Shown: one piece after another, positions 38,171-49,400 of the stretch
Layout: every line of letters starts with the position of its first letter
Position numbering within the stretch: the stretch's first letter is position 1
Source: Pseudoscleropodium purum
Lineage: Eukaryota; Streptophyta; Bryopsida; Hypnales; Brachytheciaceae
Length of the DNA: 64,000 bases
Reading direction: 5' to 3'
NCBI GenBank assembly: GCA_963969395.1
Contig: OZ017795.1
Span: forward strand, 34,453,063 to 34,517,062
Notes under the pieces: generated by a model
Database searches by the model: none
Told to the model about the DNA's origin: nothing
What the model saw: the letters and a program-made list of their open reading frames with translations, nothing else
Translations under genes and position numbers: made by a program

Positions 38171-38877
38171 GGACCCTTTCCGGTTTGGTCATCATGAATC
38201 CAGTTCATCATCATAATCCGGTCCTAGACCTAATCCGTGTTGCATTCCGTTTCCGTCGTTAATTACTCTGACCGGATTAGATCCAAGAGGCCCACTACTT
38301 CACGTTCCGTGCTAATTTTGAGTTTTCCTTCTCCACCTAATCGGATCCGGTTCCCTAATGACTAGTTTTCGTTCCTATTTTGGTGTATACTAAGAAAATC
38401 AAAATTTTAAGCTGCGACACACGTACACCTTCAGGCCTAGAATAGCCTAAGTGGCTAAACATACGGCTGAGCTTCCTTGACATGCTCGCTTTGCAAAGCC
38501 TACATTTTACTTTACTACCCTCTTGCACACTAAACCAAGGAGAAAAATCCCCCGTCGGTTTGGCCACCATACTGACAAGTGTATGTTTTACCTCAATTTC
38601 AAAAGAAACCAATAGAATGTTTTAAATTTGAAACCCACAATGTGACAATGTATACAATATCAATGAAATTAGTCACACAAAGCTTTGAAAATTAAAGCCC
38701 CCCCGTCCACCAAACTATGCATTACCAAGCAAGAAACTCAATAAATTGAAGCTCATAGCCCTTGGAAATCTTAGCGTTCGGTTTTTCGAGAGTGAATACA
38801 AAAGCTTCTCTTCTAACATTTATAGTCCCCTCCAGAAAATTAAAGGTTCATTTTTAGGGTTTACATTCAAAAACAAG

Positions 38878-39125
38878 AAACGGCCCGGACGGGGCTGAAG
38901 CGGACGGGCGCACGGGGCGGACAGACGGGTCGGACGGGTCGGACAGGGTGGGCGGACGGGTCAGGCGGACGGGTCGGACAGGGTAGTCGGACGGGGCAGT
39001 CGGGCGGACAGGCCAGACGGGGCGGTCGGACGAGACTGTCCGCACTGTCCGCCTTCCGACGCCGTCCGCGCTTTGGACACACCGACCGCCCCATTTAAAC
39101 ACTAACCGCCAACGGCGTCCGCCCA
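38878..39125. repeat. Internal GC-rich block upstream of the transposase, right copy
   Basis: GGGCGGACGGGTCGGACGG-type units, the counterpart of 6853-7075 in the left copy. Unit number and order differ between the two copies, as expected of tandem repeats. Confidence 0.75.
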
Positions 39126-41937
39126 GCTGTCCATTGGAGCATCCTAAGAAGTCGATATTACTCAAAAAGAGCGGTAACATTTCAAAAAAAAACAGCCTAA
39201 TAATCACTGCTAAATGAGGATCAATGTAATTGATTTATCATTTTATTTTAAAAAAAAATGTAAACCCTAAACCCTATACCCTAATTACCCTAAACCTTTT
39301 CTTTTCTCCCCTAAATTGTTTTACGAATGAAGGGAATGTGGTTAAGTTGAATATGTTTGGATTATTTACTCATATTATCCTTTTAAATAGGTTTTGAGAA
39401 GATCTGAAGATGGTGGGGATTTTTTTAAAGTTCATTAGGAAATCAAATGTTTTGCAGAAATAATCAATTCCTTTTTCATTGTAAACAAATGAAATTTAAA
39501 AAAAAGGCCCCAATACATAATTAGAATAACAGTTTAATGGATTTCAACCTCATGATATTTAATGAAAGGTTGTGTTTTCTAATTAAAAGTGCATCACGAT
39601 CTTCAAATGAACATCGAGGCTTTCATATATTTTTAATGAAATTTTGATTAGATTTGAAAACAAAGAAAAAGAATCAATGTTTTAACTTTCAAATCATATA
39701 TGGCTATATTTTTCCTTAAAAACATAAAAAAATTCGTTACTTGAGTTGATTGAGTAGAATACATTATACAGTTATACATGTGCTATATTTATTTTGAAGG
39801 GTAATTCCAATATTCTTATTTCAGATGTTTTTAAATATTAATTTAAAAAAAAAGAGGGTTCATTGTTTAAAGATCTAAAAATTGACAAATATAATTTCTA
39901 TTATAAATAGGAATTGAATTCGGAATTTAAATTTTGAAATGATTCAAATGAACACGATATTGATTATAAAATATTTCTTCGTTTGAGTTTTCAAAATGAA
40001 TTCACGAAACAATTGCAAACTTTTGAACTTAGGTATATGGTATTGTTTTCGGTTTGTACTTTGTAGAGTATAATACTTCAATTTTAATCCTAAATAAATG
40101 AAAAAATTCCACATGAATGAAATGTTTCTATGTATTGCACAAAGATTTCTACCAATTACTATGATAATTAAATACATTGTTACATTTCATAAAATATCCT
40201 ACATAGAAAGAAAAAATCATTTCAGTTTTCAATCATGATAAACGATGTCTTCTACTCTTTCTGTTATATGTTCATTTTGTATAACATGTACATTGTACAA
40301 TCTTTGAGAGCAGGGTAGTTCATTTTTGACTCTCATTGAAATAGAAAATATATTTGTGTTTGGATTTTGAAATCATTATCATATTATGTATTCTACGATC
40401 TTGCAAGAATGCATCTTGCTCCTTCCTTTGAATCCTTTTGATATTTTCTTTTTTTTCCTTTGCTTTCTCGTAGGGCTCTTGTTCTCTTCATTTGACCAAC
40501 CTATTTGGCTTGGCTCTTAGTTTTTGTTTTTTTTAATGCAATGGTTTATGCATATGTTATAAAAAAAAAATTATTTATTTAAAATTAATATATTGATGAA
40601 CAAACGCATAAAGGCATTCAATGCTTTCACATTTAAAGTTATAAATCTATTATAAATCACTCTTGCAAATTTGAATGATTGAATCGAAAATTTGAAAATG
40701 TAATTACAAGAGCTTTCAATTCAATCAATTGCATAAATCATAAATGTTGAAATGCAACTCGTATGAGTTTAGCATCTATGAAGATTAATTCATGCCATCC
40801 ACATGCAATTTTCCAATTTAATAAAATGCAATTGAGTACTTCAATTTTTTTCCCTTCAATTCTCCAAGTAACATTCACTTCATATCTTTCTCTATTTGTT
40901 TATCTATTTTTTGGGAACAAATGGAGAAACCATCTTTGTCTATATTTGCACATGCACTCTTATTTGATTGATGAAGAATAGATTTATGAAATATATAATC
41001 ATTGATTTGTTCATGTTGATTTATCTAATATATTTTATGTATGTGTATATATATATATATATTTATATATATTATATCATTAAAGGAGTATGGAAGACAA
41101 AATTGACAGATTGTATTCAAATGTTGTTGATTTTGAAATGATTTAGTACTATATCATTTATAAGAATATTATAATAGTGTTATGTTATAATATTCCTAAA
41201 ACAATTGCAACAAATATTAAAATACATGCTAAGTTAGGTTTGTTAGGCTACCAATTGTTCATTAATAGACATAATTGAGTAGCCCCCTTAAATGAAATAT
41301 TCAATATCTAATATCTTACAATCCAAATGGTGGATTTGTCTAAAATTTTTTCCACATCTTTTCCAACTAATTTACTACAAGATCCTACGGTTACATATGC
41401 CCAAAAGTATTTTTCTTCCAAGACTTGGTATTTGCACTACTACTGGCAGTTTTGAAGTGTTTTTAGTGAAAAGAACTTTAGGGGTTAAACATCTATACCA
41501 TGAGATTTTGAAAAAAGAACAATTTGCTTCATTGGGGATAACTATAAGTCCATGCTCTTTTTCGATAGCCAAAACACACTTGCAATGACTTGGACATTTA
41601 GCGGTTTACTAAGTGATTAGACGTCAACTAATTCAATTTAATAGTAGAATTTTTATTCAACTACCTTCTTACAATTGCTTTATACACAATGCAACGTGAA
41701 TATTTGGATACATATATTAAACGTCGCAATCCTTTCGTGAATTTTTGCACATTTTAGCTCATATCTTTCTATAAAAATATCATTTACCAAGAATTCATAA
41801 ATTTGGTCATAAAGGAAGGCTATCTTTTTTAATTTCAAATTTTACATTGAATGAATGAGAAGTTAGTTGAACTATACAGTGCCATGAAGACCTCTATTTA
41901 TCGTGCAAAATATGGGTTTAGGGTCGCTTTAGGGTCA
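39126..41937. other. AT-rich centre of the hAT element, right copy
   Basis: The counterpart of 4067-6852 in inverse orientation, including the TA microsatellite near 41035-41075 and the telomere-like tract near 39258-39300. No gene is supported. Confidence 0.5.
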
Positions 41938-42318
41938 AACCGCCCCGTCCACCCTCGTACCCGTCCGCCCCATCCGCCCAGACCCCCGTCCGCCTAGACC
42001 CCGTCCACCCTCATACCCGTCCGTCCCATCCACCTAGACCCCCGTCTACCTAGACCCCGTCCGCCCCGATACCTGTCTGCCGTCCGCCCCGTCCGCCCTG
42101 TCTTCCGTCTGCCCTGTCCGTCGGATCCGGCGTCCGCCCCGTCCGCCCCGATACCCGTCCGCCCCGTTACGGCGCTGCGTCTGCCCCCCCGGACCGTCCG
42201 ATCGGGCGGACGAGGCTCTAGGGTTTCGGGGAGGCGGACGGCCGATCCGTTCGCCACCCCCGGCCTGTCCAATCGGGCGGACGGTTTAGGGCCGTCCGAT
42301 GGGGCAGACGGACCGTCC
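41938..42318. repeat. Internal GC-rich block upstream of the kinase-like gene, right copy
   Basis: About 380 bp of CCGTCCGCC, CGATCGGGCGGACG and related units lies some 200 bp before the ATG of the kinase-like gene, as in the left copy. Confidence 0.75.
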
Positions 42319-42515
42319 ACATTGTCACTTTTGCTTTGCCCCTTGTGAATGCAAGGTGGAGCGGAGAGCTTGGTGGTTCATCCTCCATTGGCTCCTTTCC
42401 GAGGCAAGGCAAGAGTGGTTTATTGGGGCCTTCTTATTGCCAATTTTTTGGACATTTGCGCGTGAATTCAATTTCAAATTAAAAAATTTGATCTATATCA
42501 ATTTCATTTGTTACG

Positions 42516-44009
42516 ATGACGAAGGGGAAGAAGAAGGTTGCAAAGCTTAAACATGGAGAGGGACCATCAAACTTGGAGGTAGCTCCCTAAAGTCCTTCAG
42601 AGGAATGCAAAAAATTCATGATTGAGCGCATCGTTCAATTTTATGAATCGGAAACAACATTGTCTTTAGACAATAAGTACATCAGATATCAAGAGGAGTG
42701 CGTGTCTAAATTCAAGGTAGACATGACACAGATGTTGTTGGATGCATTGAATGTGGCGAAGTGGCATGACGAAATGCATAAAACGTACTTTACCAAATGT
42801 TTGGAGAACAAGGTTCATGACGCTTTGTGGAATTCCAAAGTCATTTTGGTTAAATATGGCAAGGAATATTGACCCAATGACGCCCAATTTGAAGAAGTGA
42901 TTTTGAAAGCGGACTTATTTGGGGGGCGATGTGCTCCATTCGCCAAAACGCACAATCGAGTTGGTTCAATTGGTTGGTGAAAAAGCAATGATGGAGTTGC
43001 TGAAGCGGAAAGGACCAAACAGCACCTCATAGCACTTCTAGATACAACACGCGTGATTGCTGTTGATAATAGAACGATGAGAGGTGGATATGCAACGATT
43101 CGAAAGGTTCGTATTGAAGGATGTCTAGGAATACTTCCTCATTGGGAGTTTGCAGCAAAGAAATCCATTCACCACCAAACTCGACCCGATCTTGCAAAGC
43201 TAGAACATCAAAACGAATCAATGGCTGTTTGAATTCCACACGTGGATGTGATACGGTTTGCTACGGTGCACAGAACGACGTGTGAAGGTTATGCGTATTG
43301 GTGAAATGGTGGAACTCTTCGACAAATGTTGAATATGGATAAGGACTTTCCAGACAACATTCAAATCCGTTTGATGTATACGAATCCAACCGAAGAGGAG
43401 GTTGTAAAAGCTCACCATTTAGGACGATATCGGAAGAAGCACACGGAGTTGAGCTGGGCGTTTATGCATATAATGTATGCAGTGCATTTTGCTGGACATT
43501 TGTACAATGATCTTTCTTCGGACAACATCTTGTTGCATTTTCCAGAGGATGAGTCACGTGTGTACATTGGAGTTTGCGATTGGGGCATGACCACCTTAGC
43601 TTCTCAGCCAATGAAGTCTTTGTACACATTTACATCAACAAATGAGATGAAACAGACTTTGCAGAGGAGATGGTGGGTGGATCCACATATTGCATATTTG
43701 CATAAAGCAGGTGCAGATGTGGAAGTCATTCCGATGTATTCACGTAAGTCGGAAGAGTATGCCATTCGAAAAATTGCTCGGCGGATGAATGAAAACAACA
43801 TGTCAAAGGCGTATTTCAACGTGCTACGAAAAACACCTAGTGCGACACAATTTGCCTTTCATGACTTTGCAAAAGTGTTTTATGCTTACTTGAAGCGCAT
43901 TTCTTCGAAGACTGACGATGAAAATACTAGTTTGGCCCATGTGATTACGTGATTTTCTAATACATATCGTTGGCCGATGCCAGATGAACATTTCCGCCAT
44001 TTATATTAG
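42516..44009 (+). pseudogene. Protein kinase-like cargo gene, right copy (broken)
   Basis: The frame is 1494 bp (497 codons) from ATG 42516 to TAG 44007-44009, without net frameshift. The start MTKGKKK is basic. The first 187 residues are of unknown type. Then come the glycine-loop-like MRGGYATIRKVRI (about 188-200), FAAKK with K215, GYAYW...NGGTLRQML at the hinge side, the catalytic loop YNDLSSDNILLH with D332, CDWG with D355, and a C-lobe segment with RRWWVDP and SEEYAIRKIARRM. The HRD-like His is Tyr here but His in the left copy. Nonsense codons include a TAA near codon 29, TGA 42870-42872, a TGA in place of Trp near 42964, a TGA after ESMAV and a TGA in YW*NGG. The last two are shared with the left copy. 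A late TGA near 43949 truncates the end. Confidence 0.72.
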
Positions 44010-44339
44010 ATTGGTAGTGCAGAAGTAGTAGTTGAATAGGTTATATAGGCATTAAAAATTAGTTTAGAAATATAGAGTTGGAATGAAAAAAATTATATGT
44101 GCAATTAGCCAAATGTGCACAATGTATGGTATTCTATATTAAATTGAATACATTTTGGCCATATTGATTATGTTTGTATTTGTGTTGATCTCAATTTTTT
44201 AAATAGTATATATATTTGAAGTCACAAACTTTTTAGTTTGCCTTCTGAAAATGAATTGGAATTTTTTCATAGTTTCAAGACTATCATGGACTCATGGTCA
44301 AACTTTATAATCTTTTAAATTGTTTAAAGATTAAGGGAG

Positions 44340-44482
44340 TGACCGCGGGGCAGTTTGGGTAGGGCAGTCGGGGGAAATAGGGCCGTCAAAGCGGACGGGG
44401 CGGACGCTGCGTCCGCGGGGACCGCGAATGTCAGTGGACGCTACGGACACAACGTCTGCGTCCGGACGTCGTGTCAACCCTG
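44340..44482. repeat. Terminal GC-rich block, kinase end, right copy
   Basis: About 140 bp of GGACGC, GCGGACGGGGCGG and GTCCGGACGTC words ends in GTCAACCCTG. It is about 100 bp shorter than the matching end of the left copy. Confidence 0.75.
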
Positions 44483-44490
44483 CCCCTTGC

Positions 44491-45876
44491 AATTTTTGAG
44501 GAACTGTTCTTTTGTGTGTCTTTGAAAACTACCTACCTCATATCTAAGTTGGAGTAGACAAATAAATAACAACCCAAAATGAAACATTATTAATTAATTT
44601 GTCTATTTGAAGATGGAAAATGGAAGCTCTTCATGTAGATTCATCTTCTTCCTTTTAGACTACCATTTGGGTAGATTTATAAATTCTATAATATGAATCA
44701 CTACTATGTATTGTATACCAGCTGTAGTACAATAGTAGTTGTATTACTTATGGTAGGTCTTACATTGTTTCTAAAGTAATCACTAGTAAAGTATGTGAGA
44801 ATGGTGTTGATTTTTGCAATAAGGAGTGGATCTTATGATGAAAACGAAGAGCCCTTCATGGTCATGGAGGATTATTAGTAAGGATTAGAATCATTCTAGC
44901 TAGCATTGGATCTTTTTAATTTGGATGCACTAATTTCAATACTGTGGAGATGGAAATATTTAGTTGTTCTTTCATATAATCAAAATATAGTTGTTGAATG
45001 GCCTCAACTTTTATATAAACTCCTAAACATCAAATGTCTACATTTGAGATAATGGCTAGAAGAAAAATGTTGTTGCTTGCACAAAAAATCAATTTTCATT
45101 CATCTAATTATATTGTAGGATCATGAATGAATTCTATACCCATTGCAAAATATTTGAGGTTAAGAAATGAGGCCAATATTTTTTGGTAATGTAGTTAATA
45201 GAGACATATTAAGAATTGTGTAATTTTGGGGGCTTAGAAACATGTGCAATGACAAATACCTTAATTTTGTCATTGAATTCAATTAGGGTAGAGTATGATG
45301 GAATTGAACATTTTAGTGAAGAGTGATGCCATCTATTTTATTGTAAATGAAAGATGGATAAAAGAATATACATTGTGTATACAAAGTCCCTAACCTATCA
45401 TCTACAAGAAATGTTAGATACTTCAAGAGTTCACAAGTAGAGAATGCATCATCAAATCCTTCATTTTTTTTTATTGATTTTGTATTAGATATAGAAATAA
45501 AGGATGTCATGTTTTTAGAAGGGATGACACTTGAATAAGCATACTATAGGTGTAGGGTAGGTTAGGCAAAAAATAATTATTTTAAAGAAAGACAAAAAAT
45601 AAATAAAATAAAAACAAAAATTATGAAATTTAGCAAAGATTAAACAACCAAGTTGTCGAAAATTAAGAAAATGTTCAAAATTGTCCAATTGCCATTTATC
45701 ATCATAAATGATTTATTATGGAAATGTGAGATTTATATCATTGGCAATAAGAAAGAATGAAAGGTGAAGAGGTTGTTTTTATAACAAAACCAATTGTCCA
45801 TCATAAACCCTCAAAGGATATGGGATAGTTTGAAGATTGAGAGCTTCACCACTTATTGTTAAAACTTAAGAATTGT
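44491..45876. other. AT-rich spacer between the hAT and CACTA elements
   Basis: About 1.4 kb of AT-rich DNA with short frames only. Nothing recognisable. Confidence 0.45.
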
Positions 45877-45889
45877 CACTACAAGAAAA

Positions 45890-46250
45890 ACCTGTCCGGC
45901 ACAACCGACTAAAGTATGACTGGATGTCCTAAATGACTACACTATGACTAGAGCTTTGTTATTTCACATTTTACACGACGTTTTTGTAAGGTAGTCATTT
46001 TATAGTCATTTTGCAGACGTAGGGATGAAGACTGTTGGAACTGTGACCAAACAGTGCGTTCATCTGCTAGTTTTCTGTGAGCGCATTGTTCAATGGCATG
46101 ACGTGGGCGGATGACGACTTTCGGTTGACATACTTAGTTGTATGGTAGTCCGTTAATGACTGTGTTTTGCCTGCATGAATGACTTCTTCCTACTAAGGAA
46201 TGACTGATCTGTACTAGGAGATGACTGTGACGTCCACAGTCAACATACTC
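45890..46250. repeat. CACTA subterminal repeat cluster, left end
   Basis: Many short words of the type ATGACT, TGACTA and AGTCATT occur in both orientations within the first 370 bp. In En/Spm the subterminal repeats are TnpA-binding sites; a similar role here is inferred from position and repetition. Confidence 0.7.
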
Positions 46251-46450
46251 AAACTTGAAATTATATTCTTTCCCATGAGATTAGTGGAAATCAAGGCATC
46301 CTACGGTCTTGAAAATGAATTTCAAAAAAACTCACATGCACTGAAACAAAATTATAGTCATCCACATGTGGAAGACTTCTTTCATTTTGCTGTGTAAGGC
46401 AAATGGAAGGGTGTGAGCATAATTCCTAGAGAAAAAGAATGCTCATCAAC

Positions 46451-49400
46451 CTAGTATATTGCATGTGCTAACAAATTGTCCTCAGGTGACAAATCAATGG
46501 CCCCAATTAGAGACGGTACTTGTGAAGGTGTTGACACCACTTCTGGAGCTGTAAAACCAGGAGTTTCTACAGTGGTACTTATGAATACATTAGGACTATC
46601 CAACACCTCCCTTTTAGCTCGTGCTTCTTTTTGCAAAACTATTTTCCATCCTGGTTTCTATGGCACATCAGAGAAGAAGACTTGTGTTGCTTGGTTGGAA
46701 AAAATAAAGGGCTCCGACATGCGTGGTAGTTTGTGCTTGAAGTTGACCATCAAAAAGCCAGCATCATCGCGGACATACGTTGCATTGCCTCTATTATCTG
46801 TAGTCTTCATCCATTGGCATCGGAAAAGAATGATTGGTGTATGCAGTGGCCCATAGTCAAGCTTCAATATGTCCTTTAGAACTCCAACGTAGTTCACGGA
46901 CACATCCGTTGCATCTGCAGTCGGTACTTCAAAAACCGAAGCTACTCCAGAATTATATGTTTGGAAACAATGTGTATCTCCATCATCTACTCTGAAATGG
47001 CTACCGAATGATTTCATCTTCGTATATCTTGCTGCCTTCTGTGATGGTTTTCTGATGAGCATCAATCGATCCTTGTCGTCAGGGTTTGTCACATCGAATG
47101 CCGAGTTCTGTACTACATTCGGGAGCCAATCCTCAAATGCTGGAATAGTCGCATCTTGCTGAACTTCGGCCTTCCAATTCCTATAGTTGAAGGTAGAAAT
47201 GTGAACCTCCAATACATAGAACTCAAAATAGAGACTACTTCCTACAAGATTTCAACTACAGCAAAAGGAGTTCACGGTTTAGGTGATCAGTGGTTTCTTC
47301 TGATCAATGACTCGATTACAACTGCACTTAGTCATTTTATAGTAAGAGCCGTCATCCAATGACTAGCTGTGATTCATAGTTGACTACACAACAACTCACA
47401 CTTGACTTTGTCATTGCTACTAACATAGAGTATTTCAGCATTGTTCATCTTGGTATTGCACATTCTTTTCCATTGGAAGACATAGAAAATAAAATAAAAA
47501 AACTAGTACATTTGTGCCTAACGTACATATGCATAGAAAACAAATAAGGTATACGGTCTACTTACAAATAATATTGCTGCAAACAAGACACATTGGCCAA
47601 AACGTACTGATGTGCCACATCCCGAAGTGCAGGAGTCATCATGTACGGTCTTCCTTCGCCCTATAGCACCTCCTCTGCATTGCCATACTCTTCGTCAGCA
47701 TCCCAGACACGCCTCTCTATGAACTGAAAGCTCTGTAGGTACTCCGTTACAAATCCAATGCATTCATCTTTGAGGTATCCCTCAGCCATACATGCTTCAG
47801 GGCGAGCCAAATTCCTCACATGATTTTTCAGTGTTTTCATGTACCGTTCTATTGGATACATCCACCTTGCGTTGACTGGACCACATAAGTCCAGCTCTTG
47901 AACCAAATGATATGGGTGGTGTGTCATTATGTCAAAGAATGACGGTGGGAATTCCATCTCCAACAAAGCCATGGTCTCCGCCACATCGGCTTCCAAAGAA
48001 GAGAATTCAGCGGGATTGTATGCTTTCGTACAAATTCTTCTGAAAACCTTACTCATCCTCATGATAGCCATCCTGGGACCTGGTTCCATCAAACCTCTCA
48101 AAGCCAATGGTAATATTTATTGCATTAAGACATGATAATCATGAGACTTTAGTCCACCAAAGTTTTTCTTACGTAAGTGCTTGCCCAGGTCGAAGGAATA
48201 GCCTGTTGGTGTCTTCAAAGACTCAATGCACGTTAAGAATACTTCAAGCTCTGCATCTCTCAATACATATGGTGCTTCAGGTTTCACCATCTTCATTGGA
48301 TTCCTCGGGTGCACAGTTAGCCACAAATGCAATCGTATATTCCGCCTCTGTAAGTCCCGCCTTACTTTCACAATGTCTTTCTTTCTAGTGATGGTTTTCA
48401 AAAAGTTCTTTGCCAAGTTCATTTCGCAATGCATGACATCCAAAGTGTAGCGAATAAGCAATTTCTGCATGCACTCAGGAGACGGTATAAGAATTCAATC
48501 GTGAATTGTTGTCTGCGCTAGAGCAATGAATAACTATAATTTCACTGCATGACTATGGCACGTCTGAGAAATGACTAATTAGTAGGATAGACACAATTGA
48601 AAGAGAGTCACTGCTAAGTCACTACTGTCCACCTCACAACTAAGTAACACCTATCCTATTGTCTCATTATTGTACTTGTGGTCTGCGACCACCACACTGG
48701 AACATCAGCACCTCAATTAACAAGTTCTTTATATGCATAGTTTGTAGGCCAATACCATAGACAGACAATCTAAAGTGGTTTGACAATAGGCCATTAGATC
48801 AGTAAACTGCATTAACTTGTTCGTGGAAATCAGAATTGAACTCTAGAAAGTCTTCAATACTTAATTTGACACATATTACCAGCGTCTGAAGACAACATTA
48901 CCTTCCAGTAAGGCAACCTGTACAGGATGCTCAATCGTTTGACACCATGCACTTTAGATGGGTCCCTTGATCTTGCTTCTCGATTTGGCGCTGCTTTCCA
49001 TGCTTCATAGTCGGTTGCATGCTGTAGCTGTTCCTCGACCGTCACTCATGGAGGCTTTAGTCGATTCTCCATACAACCATCAAATAAGTCTTTCATGTGA
49101 GCTGACTTGTAATTGTGTCTTTCTGGCAACCAACGCCTAGTCCCACCATATGTCTGCTTCCCCAGCTCCATAGAGTGCTGTGCACCCAAGTTTGAACCAC
49201 ACCAAGGACAAGCAGCAAATCCTTGATGGGAAAATCCGCCAACCACCCCATAGCCGGGAAAATCATGAATCGTCCATAGGAGCATGGCCCGCAATGTGAA
49301 TGCTCTTGCTGAGACTTCCTTTGCTATGTCATAAGCTGGAACACCTTCCCACAATTGCAATAACTCTTCTACTAGTGGCTCTAAGTACACATCAAAATTT

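Larger units (their letters stand above)
35149..38419 (-). mobile_element. 3271 bp TG...CA element (probable solo LTR), copy 1
   Basis: The insert starts TGTCGCAGC and ends GCTGCGACA, a 9 bp inverted repeat with TG and CA at the edges. It is flanked by a 5 bp duplication CACGT (35144-35148 and 38420-38424). TG/CA edges with a 5 bp duplication are typical of retroviral-type integrase, yet the two ends are not direct repeats of each other, so no paired LTRs exist within it. The simplest reading is one long LTR left after recombination, with a gene inside. A promoter-like TATATAAAT box on - at 36171-36182 is placed as in an LTR. It is far more GC-rich than its surroundings and full of CCGGAT/ATCCGG words. 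A near-identical copy is at 58566-61833. Confidence 0.75.
31938..38570 (-). pseudogene. hAT transposase, right copy, split by a 3.27 kb insertion
   Basis: The frame runs on - from ATG 38570 to a stop at 31938. Removing the insert and its 5 bp duplication leaves exactly 3357 bp, the same as the left copy. Insertion occurred after codon 49 or so, within the region just before the last zinc-finger ligand. Three further nonsense codons are TAG 34788-34790 (codon 169, Trp in the left copy), TAG 33150-33152 (codon 715, Trp in the left copy) and TGA 32577-32579 (codon 906, Arg in the left copy). None coincides with the stops of the left copy. Catalytic motifs FIDGWN, TTDN, CxxH and SCERNWS are intact. 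The acidic C-terminal extension is present. Confidence 0.9.
31449..44482 (-). mobile_element. Kinase-carrying hAT element, right copy, inverted, with nested insert
   Basis: The element starts TAGGGTTGAC and ends GTCAACCCTG and is flanked by a perfect 8 bp duplication CCCCTTGC (31441-31448 and 44483-44490), the length expected of hAT insertions. It is 13,034 bp long, of which 3271 bp plus a 5 bp duplication is a nested element (35149-38419). Without these it is about 9.76 kb. Gene order mirrors the left copy, with transposase on - and kinase-like gene on +. The two copies are very similar, with only a few differences per 60-base line. Confidence 0.95.

Noticed and set aside
35149..38419. DNA transposon with TGTCGCAGC terminal inverted repeats
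   Set aside because: A 9 bp inverted end also occurs at LTR edges, and TG/CA plus a 5 bp duplication and a gag-associated type domain fit an LTR origin better. Kept as an alternative only.
38854..39207. 117-codon Pro/Val-rich frame upstream of the right transposase
   Set aside because: It is made of the GC-rich block plus leader sequence and is not the same frame as in the left copy.
1193..44482. The whole 43 kb as one giant composite transposon
   Set aside because: The right copy has its own perfect target duplication, which shows that it inserted independently. The outer flanks acttacag and ccccttgc do not match.
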